Source: Methanarcanum sp963640855
GTDB taxonomy: Archaea > Thermoplasmatota > Thermoplasmata > Methanomassiliicoccales > Methanomethylophilaceae
Reading direction: 5' to 3'
NCBI GenBank assembly: GCA_963640855.1
Contig: CAVIAJ010000010.1
Location: 1-52,913 of the forward strand
Length of the DNA stretch: 52,913 nucleotides
Positions 18,213-25,976 of this stretch are shown here, in pieces (position 1 is the stretch's first letter; the number at the start of each line of letters is the position of its first letter). The position numbers and the translations under genes were made by a program. Under the pieces are notes generated by a model that saw nothing but the letters and a program-made list of their open reading frames with translations, was not told the DNA's origin and made no database searches.

Positions 18213-18854
18213 TTACTCCAGCTCCTCTTCATAAATGATTCTCATGCAGTCTGCGGGGACCTGTTTGCACAGGAACACCGTCTTGGCTGCCCTTCCGATG
18301 TCGTATCCTTCGTCGAAACATGCGTTTGTGTCGATTGCAAGGATAATCGGGTTCTCGGTACGTACCGAACCTGCGGCGAATGCATCGTCGTATGTAAGTG
18401 AAAGGTGCACCATAGATCTGTCCGAAGGCATGAGTCCCGCCTCGAGAATAATGTCCGCTTCATCCTCTGTTGTGGGGTAGTACAGCGTATCGGGTATGTT
18501 GTCTGTATCCAATTTGAGTTTCAGTTTGATTGTGTGGCCGTATGTAGCCCTCACTTCGTCACCGGAAATCTGGTATCTGCCCTTCGGATCTGTGTCCGCA
18601 AGAGCGATTATATGATGCGGTCTGAGCCAGTGCATACGCGGATTGTTCTCTTTCACCTTGGAGACGATGTCCTTAATCCTCACGAATCCCTGGTCGTCCA
18701 TCCTGAGGTCGAACCTTCCGTGTCTGAGTATGCCAGCCATGGTCCTTCCGAGTTTTTCCAACTCGTAATCGTTCATGATGAATTTTCCTTCTTCACCGCA
18801 AACAGGGCAATATTCGTCACGGAAATAACCGTGTTCTTCACATTCTCTCATCAT
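18213..18854 (-). CDS. kptA: RNA 2'-phosphotransferase (Tpt1/KptA) with N-terminal zinc-finger-like segment
   Basis: Transfers a 2'-phosphate from RNA to NAD+. The core has LRHGRFDLRMDDQGFV (catalytic Arg-His), VRATYGHTI and HLSLTYDDAFAAG followed by an Arg in SVRTEN, where canonical proteins have RHG. Residues 1-30 add Cys and His (REC, EEH, CPVC), a likely zinc-binding extension. I start it at 18854 (213 aa); upstream residues in frame overlap folD and are not needed. In archaea its physiological substrate is unclear because tRNA splicing uses another ligase; here it sits between folD and a methanogen marker gene. Confidence 0.88.
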   Translation of the reverse strand: MMRECEEHGYFRDEYCPVCGEEGKFIMNDYELEKLGRTMAGILRHGRFDLRMDDQGFVRIKDIVSKVKENNPRMHWLRPHHIIALADTDPKGRYQISGDEVRATYGHTIKLKLKLDTDNIPDTLYYPTTEDEADIILEAGLMPSDRSMVHLSLTYDDAFAAGSVRTENPIILAIDTNACFDEGYDIGRAAKTVFLCKQVPADCMRIIYEEELE

Positions 18855-18858
18855 ATTA

Positions 18859-19749
18859 TCACTTTTGAGCCTGAATTGAAAGTTCCGCAGCCTTGACGAC
18901 ATTGTCCATCAGGGTGCATATGGTCATAGGTCCCACGCCTCCGGGAACCGGTGTAATGGCGGATACGACATCTTTTACGTCGTCGAAATCCACATCTCCG
19001 ACGAGTCTTGTGCCTTTGGGAGATGAAGGATCATCTATCCTGTTGATGCCTACATCTATTACAACGGCACCTTCCTTGACCATGTCTTTCTTGATGTAAA
19101 GCGGTTTTCCGATGCTCACGATCAGAATGTCTGCCTGACATGTCATCTTCTCAAGATCGCGGGATTTGGAGTGAACGACGGTTACGGTCGCATCTCCTCC
19201 GAGACCTCTCTGCATCATCAGAGCGGCCATAGGCTTACCGACAATGTTGCTCCTTCCTACGACGACAATGTGCTTGCCTTCCGTCTCTATTCCGGAACGG
19301 ATGAGCATCTGTTGCACCCCTCCGGGTGTTGCGGGTAAGAAAATATGGTCGCCGACGAGCATCCTCCCCACATTTTCGGGGTGGAAACAGTCGATGTCCT
19401 TCTTCGGATCTATCGCATTGATTATTCTGTCCGTATCGATGTAATCGGGCAGAGGCAGCTGTATAAGATATCCGTGGATCATGGGGTCTGCGTTCAGCTG
19501 CTTTATCTTGGATATCAGGTGTTCTTCGGAAATGTTATCCGAAAGATAGATCATTTCCGATCTGATCCCCAGTTCGGCGCATTTCTTCTCTTTGGCCTTG
19601 ACGTATACCTGCGATGCGGGATCGCTTCCCACCATCACGGCAGCCAATCCGGGAACTACGCCGTGTTCTTTCAGCCCAGCGATTCTTTCTTTGATTTCGC
19701 CGTAGATATCGGCAGAGATATCCGCTCCTTTAATCAGAGAACAGGTCAC
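18859..19749 (-). CDS. folD: Bifunctional methylene-THF dehydrogenase/cyclohydrolase
   Basis: Interconverts methylene- and formyl-tetrahydrofolate. The 296-aa protein has the catalytic SQVYVKAKEKKC (Tyr, Lys), GYLIQLPLP, the NADP fold VVVGRSNIVGKPMA and the C-terminal TPVPGGVGPMT. It starts with GTG at 19749, supported by GGAGG eight bases upstream and a TATA box near 19787. It is the first gene of a five-gene operon. Folate enzymes are expected to supply one-carbon units for biosynthesis here, since Methanomassiliicoccales are known to lack the archaeal C1 branch based on tetrahydromethanopterin. Confidence 0.93.
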   Translation of the reverse strand: MTCSLIKGADISADIYGEIKERIAGLKEHGVVPGLAAVMVGSDPASQVYVKAKEKKCAELGIRSEMIYLSDNISEEHLISKIKQLNADPMIHGYLIQLPLPDYIDTDRIINAIDPKKDIDCFHPENVGRMLVGDHIFLPATPGGVQQMLIRSGIETEGKHIVVVGRSNIVGKPMAALMMQRGLGGDATVTVVHSKSRDLEKMTCQADILIVSIGKPLYIKKDMVKEGAVVIDVGINRIDDPSSPKGTRLVGDVDFDDVKDVVSAITPVPGGVGPMTICTLMDNVVKAAELSIQAQK

Positions 19750-19782
19750 CTAGACACCCTCCTTACCTCTGAATATCCCTGC

Positions 19783-19792
19783 GATATATAAT
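19783..19792 (-). promoter_or_regulatory. TATA box of the folD operon
   Basis: Minus-strand ATTATATATC is centred about 38 nt before the GTG start, giving a leader of about 12 nt that contains the GGAGG ribosome site. Confidence 0.5.
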
Positions 19793-19817
19793 GTAGTCGC
19801 ACGCGTAAAATGTAGAG

Positions 19818-19837
19818 TATACCGTAAACCCGGTATA
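19818..19837. promoter_or_regulatory. Inverted repeat upstream of folD (possible operator)
   Basis: Perfect 7-bp arms TATACCG and CGGTATA separated by six bases, about 25 bp upstream of the folD TATA box. The position suits a transcription factor site, but no factor is known and the length is modest. It may also overlap a weak rightward promoter (GGTATAATC). Confidence 0.3.
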
Positions 19838-19874
19838 ATCACGGGAAAAAAGCGAGGGCCCGTATTCCGCCGTG

Positions 19875-19951
19875 ATGAAGAGACAGGTGTTGATTACAAA
19901 GACAGAACTCTCAATATCTGCCCTGTCACATTATCCGTAATTTTTTTACGG
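19875..19951 (+). other. Intergenic stretch with a 21-codon ORF and T7 hairpin
   Basis: The 19,750-20,035 gap holds no ordinary gene. A 21-codon ORF (ATG 19875 to TAA 19940) ends inside a 6-bp hairpin (CCGTAA / TTACGG, 19935-19951) whose loop lies in a run of seven T. A short transcript ending at the T run is possible. There is no Shine-Dalgarno site and no other evidence of translation. Confidence 0.25.
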
Positions 19952-20035
19952 CAACAGTTTTCTCAGAAGGGCTGAAGAATAGAAATACATCTGGCGGGAT
20001 TGAAAATTCAGTACCTGTCCGGAAGCGTATTGCAG

Positions 20036-20893
20036 ATGTGGATGATTTTGGCGTTGGGTTCGGCATTGTTTGCCGGATTGACTTCGATTCTCGCAAAATG
20101 CGGAATAAAAACCGCCGATTCTACGGTAGCGACGGCAATACGTACGGCCGTTGTGCTGCCGTTATCGTTTCTGATGGTGCTGACTGTCGGTTCGTTGGGT
20201 GAAATTAATAAAATCAGTACCGAAACGTGGATCTTTCTGATACTTTCCGGCATAGCTACGGGTGCATCGTGGCTGTGTTATTTCCGTGCGCTTCAGATCG
20301 GAGATGTCAACAAGGTAGTTCCGATAGACAAATCGAGTACCGCCCTGACGATAATTATGGCGTTCCTGATACTGCAGGAACCTGTCACGTGGCTCAAAGG
20401 CGTCTGTGTTACTCTGATAACCGTCGGAACATTGATGATGATTGAAAAGAAAGACGGTACAAATGACAGTACAGGACGTTCATGGCTGCTGTTCGCATGT
20501 CTTTCCGCAGTATTCGCCGCACTGACCGCAATTCTCGGAAAAATGGGGATTGAAGGTGTCGAATCCAATCTCGGAACGATGATCCGTACGTTTGTGGTGC
20601 TCCTGATGTCGTGGATGATGGTATTCGTTACAGGTAAGGAGGAGAAGGTACACGGCATCCCGAAAAGGGAATTGATGTTCATCTGCCTCTCGGGTCTTGC
20701 CACGGGAGCGTCATGGCTGTGTTACTTCGGAGCGCTGAGCGGCGGACCCGCAAGTATCGTCGTACCGATAGACAAGCTGAGCATATTGGTGACGATTGTG
20801 TTCTCCTACTTCGTATTCGGAGAGAAGCTTACGCACAAAGCACTGTTCGGATTGGTACTGATCACAGCCGGAACGCTGATGATGATTCTCTGA
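20036..20893 (+). CDS. EamA/DMT-family transporter
   Basis: A membrane protein with about ten hydrophobic helices arranged as two EamA repeats; each repeat contains a related GxATGASWLCYFxAL segment and an xxVVPIDK segment. Such drug/metabolite transporters export or import small metabolites; the substrate cannot be told. I prefer ATG 20036 (285 aa), where the first helix begins; TTG codons at 20000 and 20030 are in-frame alternatives. Its stop is 1 bp from that of the convergent deacetylase gene. The two repeat halves are still clearly similar, typical of the family. Confidence 0.82.
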   Translation: MWMILALGSALFAGLTSILAKCGIKTADSTVATAIRTAVVLPLSFLMVLTVGSLGEINKISTETWIFLILSGIATGASWLCYFRALQIGDVNKVVPIDKSSTALTIIMAFLILQEPVTWLKGVCVTLITVGTLMMIEKKDGTNDSTGRSWLLFACLSAVFAALTAILGKMGIEGVESNLGTMIRTFVVLLMSWMMVFVTGKEEKVHGIPKRELMFICLSGLATGASWLCYFGALSGGPASIVVPIDKLSILVTIVFSYFVFGEKLTHKALFGLVLITAGTLMMIL

Positions 20894-20894
20894 A

Positions 20895-21704
20895 TCAGAA
20901 GTGCTTACTGTACACCTCAGACATACTCATGGGTTCGAAACCGTCGTCGATGAGTGTTTCCAGGATCCATCTTATATCGGATACTGTCTCGTCAATCTCC
21001 TCATCCGAAAGCAGACCTTTCTGTGTCTCACATACGTGCCAGCTGTGTGTGGATAATACCAACACACCGTTTTCGATGGATTTTGCCATCTGTACGTAAT
21101 CTTCCTTCTTCCTCTGACCTTCGTGCATCGACCATAAGTAAGATGTCATAGGGTTTCCGGAAGCATCGGTGCATTTGACAACGGGAATTTCCTTCAGTCC
21201 GCCTTCCAGCCTGTACGGTTTGACTTCCTTACCGGCGTATACGTAGTATGACGAATCGTACATTACGCCGTATTCCGGCAGGAATTCCATAACATCCTCG
21301 TTCGGCAGCATATACGGCGAACGGAACCCTTTGGGGCTTGAACCGGTACAGTCGCGGATAATCGATATCGATTCTTCGATTATGTTTCTGAGATGGCCGT
21401 AATCCAACGTAATGCCTGTCTTGGTACCTGTCATATCCTCATGTTCGAGACCGTGCATTGCAACATCGAATCCTTCCAACGCATCGTATGCACATGTTTC
21501 CATGAGTGCCCTCGCTTCCGCGAAGAATGTAGCGTTGATATTCAGATCCGCAAGCATATCGGCTATGATTTCGACACCTCTTCCGGACGATTCGAATCTT
21601 GCACGGGTACCCTGACCTCTGTCAAAGGAACCCGCTTCAGGCCTTCCTTTCAGCGGAATGTTAACATCCCTGTCTATATCTACCGTAAAACACAGTGCTT
21701 TCAT
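20895..21704 (-). CDS. Polysaccharide deacetylase family protein (NodB fold)
   Basis: A 269-aa metal-dependent deacetylase-like protein. Motifs in order: FTVDIDRDVN with the leading Asp pair, MHGLEHEDMTG supplying the His ligands, FRSPYML for the catalytic Arg/Pro segment, and LSTHSWHV near the end. No signal peptide or membrane anchor is present, so it should act in the cytoplasm. Its start at 21704 lies 4 bp after the AMP phosphorylase stop, so it is the last gene of the RuBisCO operon. Substrate unknown; a link to nucleotide salvage is suggested only by linkage. Confidence 0.8.
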   Translation of the reverse strand: MKALCFTVDIDRDVNIPLKGRPEAGSFDRGQGTRARFESSGRGVEIIADMLADLNINATFFAEARALMETCAYDALEGFDVAMHGLEHEDMTGTKTGITLDYGHLRNIIEESISIIRDCTGSSPKGFRSPYMLPNEDVMEFLPEYGVMYDSSYYVYAGKEVKPYRLEGGLKEIPVVKCTDASGNPMTSYLWSMHEGQRKKEDYVQMAKSIENGVLVLSTHSWHVCETQKGLLSDEEIDETVSDIRWILETLIDDGFEPMSMSEVYSKHF

Positions 21705-21708
21705 GATA

Positions 21709-23208
21709 TCATCCCGACCTCTCGATAAGCATACCTTCAATCTCAATCGGCTGAAGTTTTATGCACATGTCTTTTGCACGCTGGCACTTTGTTTCCACAT
21801 CCGCATAGACTTCCATAATCACATCGCCTTTCCTGACTCTCTGACCTTTCTTCTTGAGAATTATCAGACCTGCGCCCTTGTCTGTGGGTGCGCCTGCAGC
21901 CCTTGCAATCTGAACGAGATCTTTGTTCTTTATCGAGTGGACATAACCGCTCGCGGTGCTGAGTATATCCAATTTGAATTTGCCGGGGACGAGATCGTCG
22001 GATTTGATATCCGGACTGCCGCCCTGTGCGGCGACAATCTGCCTGAACTTCTTCAGAGCCTCTCCGGAAGAAAGAATTCTGTGTGCTTCGTCCGCACCGT
22101 CGGGAATTCCGCCCATTTCAAGTATCATGCCTGCAAGTTCGCATGCTTTTTCGATTACGCTTGAAGGGTGTTCCGAGCCTTCGAGAATGCGTATGCATTC
22201 TCTCGCTTCGAGAATCGGACCGATTGCGTTACCTACGGGCTGATCTCCGTATGTTACCGCACATTCTACATGAATTCCGAGTTTGTTACCCAATTCGGTA
22301 AAGTCACGGACGTATGCTCTTGCATCGTTGATCGTGGGAACCTTTGTTCCGGAACCTGTGGGAATATCAAGAAGAAGGTGTGTCGCACCGATAGCGAGTT
22401 TTTTACTCATGATGGAAGCCAACATCTGTGCGCGCGGATTGATTCCCAGAGGATTTTCCACACTTATCACCATGTCGTCGACAGGTGCGAGATTCATCGA
22501 ACCTCCCCATGCAAGAACTCCCCCGACTTCTTCGGATATTCTTTTCAGCGCATCCGCATCCAATTCCACTTTGCAGAATGTCTCCACGAAATCCGATGTT
22601 CCGCATGCACTGCTTATTGCACGTGAAGATGTTTTCGGAATCATCAGTCCCGCCGCCGCAACGACGGAAACAACAATAGGCGTAACCTTGTTCCCGGGAA
22701 CACCGCCGACACTGTGGAAATCAAATACAGGTGTGCGTTCGAAATGTACGCGTTCTCCCGTATCCACCATGGCATTTGTGAAATCCGCTATTTCGTTGAG
22801 ACTCATTCCGTTGATGTAAAGTGCGGTGAGCCATGCGGAGATTTCTATCTTCGATAATTTGTTTTCGACGATATCTTCGACGATTGCGTTGATCTCATCT
22901 TTTGTAAGTTCCAGACCGTCCATCTTCATGCGGATGCCTCTGACGGATTCGGGTTTGGGAGAATATATTACCGACAGTACATCTCCGTCGGATGCTCCGA
23001 ATTTCTCCATTATTTTCTCGGGCATGAGAATGTATCCCCTTTCGACAACGGTATCGGATTTGTTTGCAATCAGTACGTACTGTCCCTTGGAAGAGGATAT
23101 CTGAACGCGTTCGCCTTCCTTTACGCCTATCTCTATACAGTCGAGGTCGTGTATGACTGCCCTGGGTTCCACTGCATCCACATCGAATGTCTTTGCGGTA
23201 AGCTTCAT
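21709..23208 (-). CDS. deoA: AMP phosphorylase (archaeal DeoA-type)
   Basis: Phosphorolyses nucleoside monophosphates to base and ribose-1,5-bisphosphate, the first step of the archaeal AMP pathway. The 499-aa protein has an N-terminal 85-residue extension typical of the archaeal enzyme, then the thymidine-phosphorylase fold with HSVGGVPGNK, KTSSRAISSACGTSDF, LLDIPTGSGTKV and a C-terminal domain. ATG 23208 overlaps the RuBisCO stop (ATGA) and follows GTGGGG. An apparent 574-codon reading frame includes RuBisCO antisense sequence and is too long. The two adjacent genes encode the next pathway enzymes, which makes AMP phosphorylase much more likely than thymidine phosphorylase. Confidence 0.92.
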   Translation of the reverse strand: MKLTAKTFDVDAVEPRAVIHDLDCIEIGVKEGERVQISSSKGQYVLIANKSDTVVERGYILMPEKIMEKFGASDGDVLSVIYSPKPESVRGIRMKMDGLELTKDEINAIVEDIVENKLSKIEISAWLTALYINGMSLNEIADFTNAMVDTGERVHFERTPVFDFHSVGGVPGNKVTPIVVSVVAAAGLMIPKTSSRAISSACGTSDFVETFCKVELDADALKRISEEVGGVLAWGGSMNLAPVDDMVISVENPLGINPRAQMLASIMSKKLAIGATHLLLDIPTGSGTKVPTINDARAYVRDFTELGNKLGIHVECAVTYGDQPVGNAIGPILEARECIRILEGSEHPSSVIEKACELAGMILEMGGIPDGADEAHRILSSGEALKKFRQIVAAQGGSPDIKSDDLVPGKFKLDILSTASGYVHSIKNKDLVQIARAAGAPTDKGAGLIILKKKGQRVRKGDVIMEVYADVETKCQRAKDMCIKLQPIEIEGMLIERSG

Positions 23209-24440
23209 TGTCCCCACTTCTCCAGTGCGATACGGAGTTCTTCGTGATCCTTCGCATATTCGGCTGCAGGTATGCGTGCGAATGCGGCATCCACTGCCTG
23301 TGACATTGCCGCAGCCCCCTTTCCGACTCCTCCGGGATGTCCTGCGACACCTCCTCCCGCCTGAATCTGAACATCGAATCCAGCCGCACCTACAATTTTC
23401 TCTACGATTCCGGGATAGACTCCTCCGGAACATACGGGCATGACCGTTTTGTAAGGTATTGTAATGTCATCCAAACACGCATCCAAATTGGTGCTGTCTG
23501 CGGCGTTGCCGGACATCTTTCCCACACCCAATGTGCCTATATGGAGTGCATCTCCTCCGCACATGCGGACGAGTTTGGTTATCGGGAGCATGGATATTCC
23601 GTGAAGAGGATCTCTTGTCATAGCTCCGTGCATCGTTCTGTGTACGTGAATCGGTATTTTGATTGAAGGATCCTCAACCAATGCCTGTACTGCGGCAAAA
23701 CCGCATGTGATGACATCGACCATCAGTTCTCTCGCACCCCAACTCTGAACTTTCTCGGCGAGTTCGATGATTCTGTGTCCCGAAGTGCTGACATTGATTG
23801 CGTGCATCATCTTATGTCCTTCCGATTCCAGACGATCCAATGCCTCTGCAACTGCAACTGTACGGTCCTCGATAGGGCAGAATTTCTGATCGACAAGTGT
23901 TTCATCGTCTTTGCTGTTGGTGAGTCCGCCCTTTCCCGCTTCGTAGACGTAATCCGCAAAATCTTTCGGAGAAAGGCCGATTTTAGGTTTCACAATAGTT
24001 CCGACCAACGGTTTGTCGGGACGGTTCAATGCCTTCCTTATGCCGTTTACTCCGAATTTGGGACCTTTGAACTCTCTGAGCATACATTTGGGGAAGAAAA
24101 CATCCTCAAGCCTCACTTTTCCTATGGCTTCGAGACCGAAGAGGTTTCCTGCGATGACACTCAGGATCTGAGGTACTGCACCGACTTCGAGACTGAAATC
24201 CGCAACAGGATATCCTATGCGGACGCTGTCTTTGCTGATTTTATTGATGTGCGCACCGTATTTTTCAAGAATATCATCCTTCAATGTGGAAATTCCGGTC
24301 CAAGTTCCCGTGGATTGTTCTGCCGCAATAGATTCGGCGGCTTTCTCCATAGGCATATCCGTAGTCACACGGTAGTCGCAGATTACGAAGGAATCGGGAT
24401 CTATGTCTTCCTCCAAATGCATGTATGAGTATGTCTTCAT
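23205..24440 (-). CDS. rbcL: Form III ribulose-1,5-bisphosphate carboxylase
   Basis: Carboxylates ribulose-1,5-bisphosphate to two 3-phosphoglycerates. All active-site elements are present: EQSTGTWT, the catalytic lysines in GTIVKPKIG, the carbamylated lysine and metal ligands in NSKDDE, HVHRTMHG, HIGTLGVGKMSGN with the loop-6 Lys, CSGGVYPG and QAGGGVAGHP. At 411 aa with no small subunit gene nearby it is a form III enzyme rather than a RuBisCO-like protein. GAGGAAT precedes ATG 24440. It sits between R15P isomerase and AMP phosphorylase, so it serves nucleotide salvage rather than a Calvin cycle. Confidence 0.95.
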   Translation of the reverse strand: MKTYSYMHLEEDIDPDSFVICDYRVTTDMPMEKAAESIAAEQSTGTWTGISTLKDDILEKYGAHINKISKDSVRIGYPVADFSLEVGAVPQILSVIAGNLFGLEAIGKVRLEDVFFPKCMLREFKGPKFGVNGIRKALNRPDKPLVGTIVKPKIGLSPKDFADYVYEAGKGGLTNSKDDETLVDQKFCPIEDRTVAVAEALDRLESEGHKMMHAINVSTSGHRIIELAEKVQSWGARELMVDVITCGFAAVQALVEDPSIKIPIHVHRTMHGAMTRDPLHGISMLPITKLVRMCGGDALHIGTLGVGKMSGNAADSTNLDACLDDITIPYKTVMPVCSGGVYPGIVEKIVGAAGFDVQIQAGGGVAGHPGGVGKGAAAMSQAVDAAFARIPAAEYAKDHEELRIALEKWGQ

Positions 24441-24443
24441 TGA

Positions 24444-25352
24444 TCATTCCTCTTCGAACAGTTCGGTTATTGTCTCTTTCGCGGATGAGGGAGATATCAT
24501 TCCCGATTCCGTGATGTAATATGTTATCAATTCGCCGGGTGTGCGGTCGAAAACTGGATTGTATATTTTTACACCCTCGGGAACTTCTCCGGGTCTTGCA
24601 ACCTCGTCTGTATTGCGCACTTCTATCCTGACGTTGTCGCCTTTCAGTGTGAGAGGCGAGAATTTGTATGTCTCCGCACATGCGTAGAACGGGATATTTC
24701 TCTCATGTGCGGCAAGTGCCAGCTGAGATGTTCCGACTTTATTTATGAGCGTTCCCTGTGCTGTTACCGTGTCGGCTCCCACAAACACTTTGTTCACACC
24801 TTCCATGACAAGACGTGCTGCACTGTCTACAATCAATGTTACGTCGATTCCCACATCGTACAGTTCTCTTACCGTGATAAGCCCCTGTCTCCACGGTCTT
24901 GTTTCGGTGGCAAAGACTTTGATTTTTTTACCCTGTCTGTGTGCTTCTTTTATCACTGCTACGGCGGCACTGCTGTTGCAGTGAGTCATCAGTACATCGC
25001 CGTCGCGGATTATCGACGAACCCAATTCCGCTATGGATTTTACCGCGTCGCGGGAATTCTCAATGAATTCTTCAGCGTGTCCTTTGACAATGGATATGAT
25101 TTCTTCTGTATCGGCACCTTTCTCGGCACCCTTCACGGATGCTGTCACACCGTTATACAGCGATACTGCGGTGGGCCTCGATGCTATGAGCTTCCTCTTG
25201 GCTTTTTCAAGATCTTCAAGCAGACGTTCTCTGTCGGTACCCTCGTAACTGTCGGCGAAGTCATAGAGTGCAGATGCGCATGCTCTTGCAATCCTTCCTG
25301 CGCCGCGTATTCTCATGTCCTTAATGGCTTTTGCAGTCTCGTCGACATCCAT
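24444..25352 (-). CDS. Ribose-1,5-bisphosphate isomerase
   Basis: Converts ribose-1,5-bisphosphate to ribulose-1,5-bisphosphate, the RuBisCO substrate. It belongs to the eIF2B-alpha/MtnA fold: DMRIRGAGRIAR near the N-terminus, ASRPTAVSLYNG, MTHCNSSAAVA with the catalytic Cys, ETRPWRQG, and VGADTVTAQGTLINKVGT with the catalytic Asp. I start at ATG 25352 (302 aa), because a TATA box about 25 nt upstream predicts a leaderless transcript; TTG 25388 would overlap rnc and shows no ribosome site. It is the first gene of the salvage operon. Confidence 0.92.
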   Translation of the reverse strand: MDVDETAKAIKDMRIRGAGRIARACASALYDFADSYEGTDRERLLEDLEKAKRKLIASRPTAVSLYNGVTASVKGAEKGADTEEIISIVKGHAEEFIENSRDAVKSIAELGSSIIRDGDVLMTHCNSSAAVAVIKEAHRQGKKIKVFATETRPWRQGLITVRELYDVGIDVTLIVDSAARLVMEGVNKVFVGADTVTAQGTLINKVGTSQLALAAHERNIPFYACAETYKFSPLTLKGDNVRIEVRNTDEVARPGEVPEGVKIYNPVFDRTPGELITYYITESGMISPSSAKETITELFEEE

Positions 25353-25373
25353 GCCGGGAGAATCGAAGTGTAT

Positions 25374-25381
25374 GATATAAA
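25374..25381 (-). promoter_or_regulatory. TATA box of the nucleotide-salvage operon
   Basis: Minus-strand TTTATATC lies in the gap after rnc (it begins 3 bp past the rnc stop) with its centre 25 nt before ATG 25352. It would drive R15P isomerase, RuBisCO, AMP phosphorylase and the deacetylase-like gene from a leaderless start. Confidence 0.55.
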
Positions 25382-25384
25382 ATC

Positions 25385-25921
25385 TCAACCGGAATCGTTC
25401 GGATTTACCGATTGATTGATAAGAACTTCATGTACAATCCTTCTGACCTCATCCATTCCGCACAGAAGATATAGGGCGCCCAACAATGCCTCGAAGGAAT
25501 CGGCACGCATGTTTTCTTCGATTACGTTCTTATGCTTATCGCGGTGGCCGTGACCTACCAACATCGCCGAATCAATATCCAATCCGTAAGAAATGACTCT
25601 GTCGGAGATGTTCTTATTTCTGACAATCTCCTGCTTGAAATCGGTCATCCTGCCTTCTTTCAGTTCGGTGTTGAGGTAAACGTACTCACAGGCGATGAAT
25701 TCCAACACGGAATCTCCCAGGAACTCCAAACGTTCGTAGGATTCGGGTACGTCGCATCCCGGAATGTTCTCCGCTTCGCAGCAGTAACTGTCGTGAGTCA
25801 GTGCGGCGCAGTAAAGATCCAAATCCCTGTCTTTGAGCGATGTTCTGCGGAAGGGCGCCCTTGCAATGAACTCTCTGACTCTCTTCCTGTGTGCAGTGAC
25901 TTCGTCCGTATCCGTAAGCAT
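25385..25921 (-). CDS. rnc: Ribonuclease III, catalytic domain only
   Basis: Double-strand-specific endoribonuclease. The signature ERLEFLGDSVLEF (residues 63-75) holds the metal-binding Glu66 and Asp70, and DSFEALLGALYLL holds Asp141 and Glu144, so the four-residue catalytic set is complete. The 178-aa protein ends soon after the nuclease domain and has no dsRNA-binding domain. RNase III is uncommon in archaea. It is divergent from an unrecognised protein and its stop lies just upstream of the promoter of the salvage operon. Substrates are unknown. Confidence 0.9.
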   Translation of the reverse strand: MLTDTDEVTAHRKRVREFIARAPFRRTSLKDRDLDLYCAALTHDSYCCEAENIPGCDVPESYERLEFLGDSVLEFIACEYVYLNTELKEGRMTDFKQEIVRNKNISDRVISYGLDIDSAMLVGHGHRDKHKNVIEENMRADSFEALLGALYLLCGMDEVRRIVHEVLINQSVNPNDSG

Positions 25922-25946
25922 ACCTCTGTAACGTCATTCGGACATG

Positions 25947-25954
25947 TTTATATC
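25947..25954. promoter_or_regulatory. Shared TATA element between rnc and the 25,977 gene
   Basis: TTTATATC on the plus strand (GATATAAA on the minus strand) is the only AT-rich box in the 55-bp gap. It is centred 27 nt before ATG 25977 and 29 nt before ATG 25921. It could serve as TATA box in both directions, giving near-leaderless transcripts on both sides. Confidence 0.5.
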
Positions 25955-25976
25955 ATTATTTGCTATACCAACGGCT

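Noticed and set aside
23209..23433. Extension of AMP phosphorylase to 574 aa
   Set aside because: The added 75 residues are an Arg/Cys-rich shadow of RuBisCO; the family N-terminus begins at 23208.
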